Source: an uncultured Halieaceae bacterium
Lineage (GTDB): Bacteria; Pseudomonadota; Gammaproteobacteria; Pseudomonadales; Halieaceae
Reading direction: 5' to 3'
Length of the DNA: 64,000 bases
Assembly (NCBI GenBank): GCA_938074045.1
Contig: CALJGI010000021.1
Coordinates: 1-64,000, forward strand
The translations under genes were made by a program, and so were the position numbers. Shown here piece after piece: positions 60,887-64,000 of this stretch. Numbering within the stretch: the stretch's first letter is position 1; each line of letters begins with the position of its first letter. The notes beneath the pieces were generated by a model. That model was given only the letters and a program-made list of their open reading frames with translations, ran no database searches and had not been told where the DNA came from.

Positions 60887-62279
60887 TCCCGCTGCCCCCG
60901 TCACAATAACGTTGTGCGATAGCCGCTCCGTCGAACTCAGCATTCAGGACGGCGATAAAGGTGAACACTCCGGACAACTTGCGGGTAATCAATGCGAAAT
61001 CCCGCCCTGGCACGGTAAAATGCCTGGACATCGCATTCTCCGCCGCCTTTTTTGCCGCGCGATTCATTAAGCCGGATGTCGCCCACTGATAGTGGCCGTC
61101 GGCATTCAGACAGGACGCCGGAATTTTTTCCTTGCTCTGCAACGGTTCAAGCAGGTGTTCACAGAAATCCAGGAACAACTGCCGCGCCTCGGGCTCACTG
61201 CTGGTAGAGAGACAACCCAGCCCTATCAGGCCGTCGACAATCTCTTCCTCGTCCCCAGCCAGACCACTGACAATAACCCGACACAGTTGCTCCAGAAACC
61301 GCTGCTCTGGCCGCAACACCGAGCCGAAATCCAGCAGCACCAGTTCCTCTCCATCGGCAGTGGTACGTATCAAATAGTTGCCAAAATTCGGATCGGTTTG
61401 AATCAGCCCCCAATCAAATAGCTCGATGAAGAAAAGATCGAGCATTGCGCTACCCAGCTCGTTTCGAATTTTCAATGGCAGAGCCTGAACGTAATCGGCC
61501 CCCACGCGATAACCGTCGATGTACTCCAGCGCTAAAACGTGGCTGCCACTGTATTGCGAGTATACCTGGGGCACAGCCAACCTGAGACGGGATCGATCCA
61601 GCACCTGTGTGTATTGGCGAATCTCCCTCGCTATGGCCGCTTCCCGGTGGTAGTCGATTTCATTGTGCAAATGCTCCCGCAGAGAACACAACCAGTCATC
61701 AAAGTCTCTGCCAGCGGGCAGCCACTGGGCCAATTTCAGCAGTCGCACCACAGCATCGAAATCTGCATCGATGACCTCGGCTAATCCTGGATACTGAATT
61801 TTCAGGCAAATTTGTTCCCCCGTCGCGATGATGCATGCGCGATGGACCTGTGCCAGTGAAGCTGCCGCGATCGCCGATGGATCTATTTCAAGTTCATCTG
61901 CCCGATGGCCCAGATCGCGATCCAGCAATGGTTTGATCTGATCCCACGGCAATGGCTCGGTGTTTGTATCAAGATGATGCAGGGCCTCGGTCAGTACCGA
62001 TGGCAGAAAATGTTCACCAAACAGCGCCATCATCTGGCCGACCTTCACATAGGTGCCCTTGAGTCGCCCCAGTTCCTCTACAAGGCGACGAGCCTCTTTC
62101 TTCGCAAACCTGGATGCATTCGCATCTTCAGCATTCTTACCACGAAGGCGCCGAATAACACCATCTGCTGCAAGTACGGTGCCGGCTCGCAACCCAGCCA
62201 TACCCGCGCTCACATTTCGCGACCAGGCATTCCGATTCATTGGCCCGCTTGTCCGCTTCTTTTCATTCTTCGTCGACAT
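60879..62279 (-). CDS. ABC1 atypical kinase (UbiB/COQ8-like), first
   Basis: A 466-residue relative of its neighbour with KVGQ in place of KLGQ, A-rich loop AAASLAQVHRA, IQTDPNFGNYL and LLDFGS. ATG 62279 is chosen; a later ATG at about 62240 is possible. Tandem copies differ enough to have distinct roles. It starts the three-gene unit with the second kinase and lipoprotein peptidase. Upstream gap is long (370 bp), so it has its own promoter. Confidence 0.87.
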   Translation of the reverse strand: MSTKNEKKRTSGPMNRNAWSRNVSAGMAGLRAGTVLAADGVIRRLRGKNAEDANASRFAKKEARRLVEELGRLKGTYVKVGQMMALFGEHFLPSVLTEALHHLDTNTEPLPWDQIKPLLDRDLGHRADELEIDPSAIAAASLAQVHRACIIATGEQICLKIQYPGLAEVIDADFDAVVRLLKLAQWLPAGRDFDDWLCSLREHLHNEIDYHREAAIAREIRQYTQVLDRSRLRLAVPQVYSQYSGSHVLALEYIDGYRVGADYVQALPLKIRNELGSAMLDLFFIELFDWGLIQTDPNFGNYLIRTTADGEELVLLDFGSVLRPEQRFLEQLCRVIVSGLAGDEEEIVDGLIGLGCLSTSSEPEARQLFLDFCEHLLEPLQSKEKIPASCLNADGHYQWATSGLMNRAAKKAAENAMSRHFTVPGRDFALITRKLSGVFTFIAVLNAEFDGAAIAQRYCDGGSGSV

Positions 62280-62649
62280 GACGACATTATGCGGTGCGAG
62301 CCTGTGTTTGCCCACAAGATCATCAAACAAAGGGTCTGCACGGGCGGCAGTGAAACTCCAACCTCTGCGTGAGTACTGCAAACGCGACTCGGGTCAGGGT
62401 GAGTATCAACATGGACAGTGGGCTACACATATCCGGATGGGATAGCTTTGCTTTCGCTGGCTGAGAGCCAATCCGTCGAACAGTTTAAGTGTAGATCAAT
62501 GGTTTCTTATAGACTGTCCCCGCAGCTCAGCGAGTAGGGTTCACCCCGTTCCTGGCTTTGCCTGCGTGTCAGAGAGTAATATCACTGGACCGTGTGGTTG
62601 CCAGCTCTTTCAACTGCACTGACCTATCAATCATACAGAGGTATAGCGA
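62280..62649. other. Divergent intergenic stretch
   Basis: This 370-bp gap separates the ABC1-kinase operon and the MAPEG gene. AGAGG lies eight bases before the MAPEG ATG. No hairpin terminator, tRNA or further gene was seen; both promoters should lie here. Confidence 0.5.
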
Positions 62650-63066
62650 ATGTCAGCTACGATACTTACACCTGTTTTGGCCCTGATCTGCTGGACTCTG
62701 CTGGTCTGGCTATGGATGTACGCCCTGCGTATTCCCGCCATGCAAGCGGCAAACATAGATCCAAACAACGCCCAACACCCCGGTTCACTGGACATACTGC
62801 CCAATCCAGCCAGACAGGTCGCCGATAACTACAATCATCTGCACGAACAACCGACGATTTTTTACGCCCTGATGTTTTACCTGCAGCTTTCCGGGCAGGC
62901 GGACAGCCTGGCAGTGACGTTGGCATGGGTTTATGTGGGAATACGGGTAATACACTCGCTGGTGCAGGGGACAGTGAATCTGGTCATGCTGCGATTCGGC
63001 ATTTTTGCCTTGTCATCTATCACGCTCATCGTCTTGACCGTCCGAGCTGTGCTGGCTGCCATCTAA
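62650..63066 (+). CDS. MAPEG-family membrane protein
   Basis: A 138-residue membrane protein with four predicted helices. DNYNHLHEQPTIFYAL is the MAPEG glutathione/eicosanoid-binding signature (RxxxNxxExxP-like). Bacterial members include glutathione-dependent transferases and peroxidases; substrate not known. RBS is good. It is convergent with the arginase-like gene. Confidence 0.87.
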   Translation: MSATILTPVLALICWTLLVWLWMYALRIPAMQAANIDPNNAQHPGSLDILPNPARQVADNYNHLHEQPTIFYALMFYLQLSGQADSLAVTLAWVYVGIRVIHSLVQGTVNLVMLRFGIFALSSITLIVLTVRAVLAAI

Positions 63067-63087
63067 CCTGGCCAGAATTACTGCATC

Positions 63088-64000
63088 CTACTGGCGTCGG
63101 CACCCCGGTAGGCTGCAGAGCATTTCGAAAACCATGTTTGCAGCCAGTAGCGCCGTGTTGCCCGAAGTATCGTAGGGAGGAGAAACCTCCACCAGATCAC
63201 AGCCAATCAGATTCAAGCCCCAACTGCCACGAATAATTTCGAGGCCCTGGGCGGCAGAAAGTCCGCCAGGTTCGGGCGTGCCGGTGCCCGGTGCCACAGA
63301 GGGATCCAGACCGTCGATATCAAAACTCAGATAAACCGGAACATCGGTCCCTGTGCGCTGCCTGAATTCCATCATCAACGGGGCGAGTGACTGGTACCAA
63401 CATTCTTCCGCCGGAACCACCTGTGCACCATGCCCCCGCGCCCAGTCAAAATCTTCTGCGGCATAGCCGGTAGCCCGCAGGCCAACCTGCATCATCCGGG
63501 TGGGGTCGACTAGTCCCTCTTCAATGGCGCGGCGAAAAATCGTGCCATGGGTGACTTTTTCACCAAACATCTCATCATTGGTATCGGCGTGGGCATCAAC
63601 ATGAATCAATCCCATCGGACCATGGACTTTGTGTAGCGCGCGAAGTATCGGCAATGTGATGGTATGATCCCCGCCCAGCGATACCGTTTTTACGCCGGCG
63701 GCAAGCACCTGATCAAAGTGTGACTCTATCAGCGCAACCGATTTCTCCAGGCTATAGGTGTTCAATGCAACGTCGCCGGTATCCGCGACCTGGAAAGAAT
63801 CAAAAGGCGCTGCTCTGGTCGCCATACCGTAGGGCCTTACCAACACCGATTCAGCCCGAATCTGTCTGGGCCCATAGCGCGATCCGGTACGATTACTCGT
63901 CCCGATATCCAGAGGCACACCGACTATGGCGACATCCAGATCATCTGTTACTGGCTGGCTGGGTAAACGAAACATGGTCGCCGGTCCTGCAAAGCGCGGC
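63088..64000 (-). CDS. Ureohydrolase (agmatinase/arginase family), 5' end beyond the window
   Basis: The visible frame includes GGDHT, DAHADT and SFDIDGLDP, which supply the binuclear manganese ligands of arginases and agmatinases, plus GTGTPEPGG. ATG 63975 could start it, but the frame is open to 64000 and the upstream codons read PRFAGPAT, matching the conserved PRFAG-ATF start of agmatinases. So the true N-terminus lies outside. Guanidino substrates are likely: agmatine, guanidinobutyrate or guanidinopropionate. Stop at 63088. Confidence 0.87.
   Translation of the reverse strand, partial: PRFAGPATMFRLPSQPVTDDLDVAIVGVPLDIGTSNRTGSRYGPRQIRAESVLVRPYGMATRAAPFDSFQVADTGDVALNTYSLEKSVALIESHFDQVLAAGVKTVSLGGDHTITLPILRALHKVHGPMGLIHVDAHADTNDEMFGEKVTHGTIFRRAIEEGLVDPTRMMQVGLRATGYAAEDFDWARGHGAQVVPAEECWYQSLAPLMMEFRQRTGTDVPVYLSFDIDGLDPSVAPGTGTPEPGGLSAAQGLEIIRGSWGLNLIGCDLVEVSPPYDTSGNTALLAANMVFEMLCSLPGCRRQ

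Overview
The window is a chromosomal segment of a moderately GC-rich, Gram-negative bacterium. It looks like a marine gammaproteobacterium, perhaps near the Cellvibrionales/Halieaceae. The evidence is two large TonB-dependent receptors with QRREQNLQEVP- or RKRAESLQDV-type plug starts, a TolC-type secretion duct, lipobox lipoproteins, Lol-like ABC machinery and a TPR-sulfotransferase. The taxonomy is an inference from gene style, with no rRNA to support it. No rRNA, tRNA, insertion sequence, prophage or CRISPR array was found. Genes are tightly packed with 4-17 bp overlaps and most of the content is accessory catabolism.

Layout. 1-2.4 kb: the start of a giant type I-secreted surface protein (LEPR-XLL-like motif plus DUF4347) and its TolC-family partner. 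2.8-9.3 kb: a MarR regulator with a kynureninase-like PLP enzyme, divergent from a five-gene operon (reductive-dehalogenase-like Fe-S protein, secreted protein, Nramp-like transporter, LLM flavin oxidoreductase, TIGR04076 protein). A perfect palindrome lies between the two units. 9.3-11.8 kb: a TonB-dependent receptor. 12.2-16.3 kb: a minus-strand operon of FadR-type regulator, SDR, VOC protein, MDR dehydrogenase and DUF819 membrane protein. 16.5-25.0 kb: a divergent nine-gene catabolic operon (FAD oxidoreductase, nitrilase, small membrane protein, TPP enzyme, HisC-like aminotransferase, aldehyde dehydrogenase, small protein, second reductive-dehalogenase-like protein), closed by a convergent NSS amino-acid symporter.

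26.5-33.5 kb: a double-CDGSH/bicupin fusion, a five-gene Lol-like ABC export module ending in an outer-membrane barrel, and a nitrilase relic. 33.5-43.6 kb: a minus operon (two phytoene-desaturase-like FAD proteins, GcvT-like protein, GbcA-like Rieske oxygenase, class III aminotransferase), divergent from a BetI-like TetR gene and a trimethylamine-dehydrogenase-like flavoprotein. This set resembles quaternary-amine or N-methyl catabolism. 43.6-50.8 kb: lipoprotein oligopeptidase B, secreted M20 peptidase, sugar-isomerase-like protein, fatty-acid desaturase and a methyltransferase. 51.1-56.4 kb: a second TonB receptor, an aspartyl-hydroxylase-like dioxygenase and a TPR-sulfotransferase. 56.5-64 kb: MTHFR-like protein, crotonase, a lipoprotein aminopeptidase with two ABC1 kinases, a MAPEG protein, and an arginase/agmatinase-family gene running off the right edge.

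How it may work together. The 16-26 kb block reads as an amino-acid-derived route: import by NSS, transamination, 2-oxo-acid decarboxylation by the TPP enzyme, aldehyde oxidation, plus nitrile/amide hydrolysis and a corrinoid Fe-S enzyme that might remove halogens. The 33-43 kb block looks like oxidative N-demethylation, with one-carbon units passing to folate. The MTHFR-like gene at 56.5 kb would fit that. These pathways are inferences from family assignments and gene order. None of the substrates can be read from the sequence.
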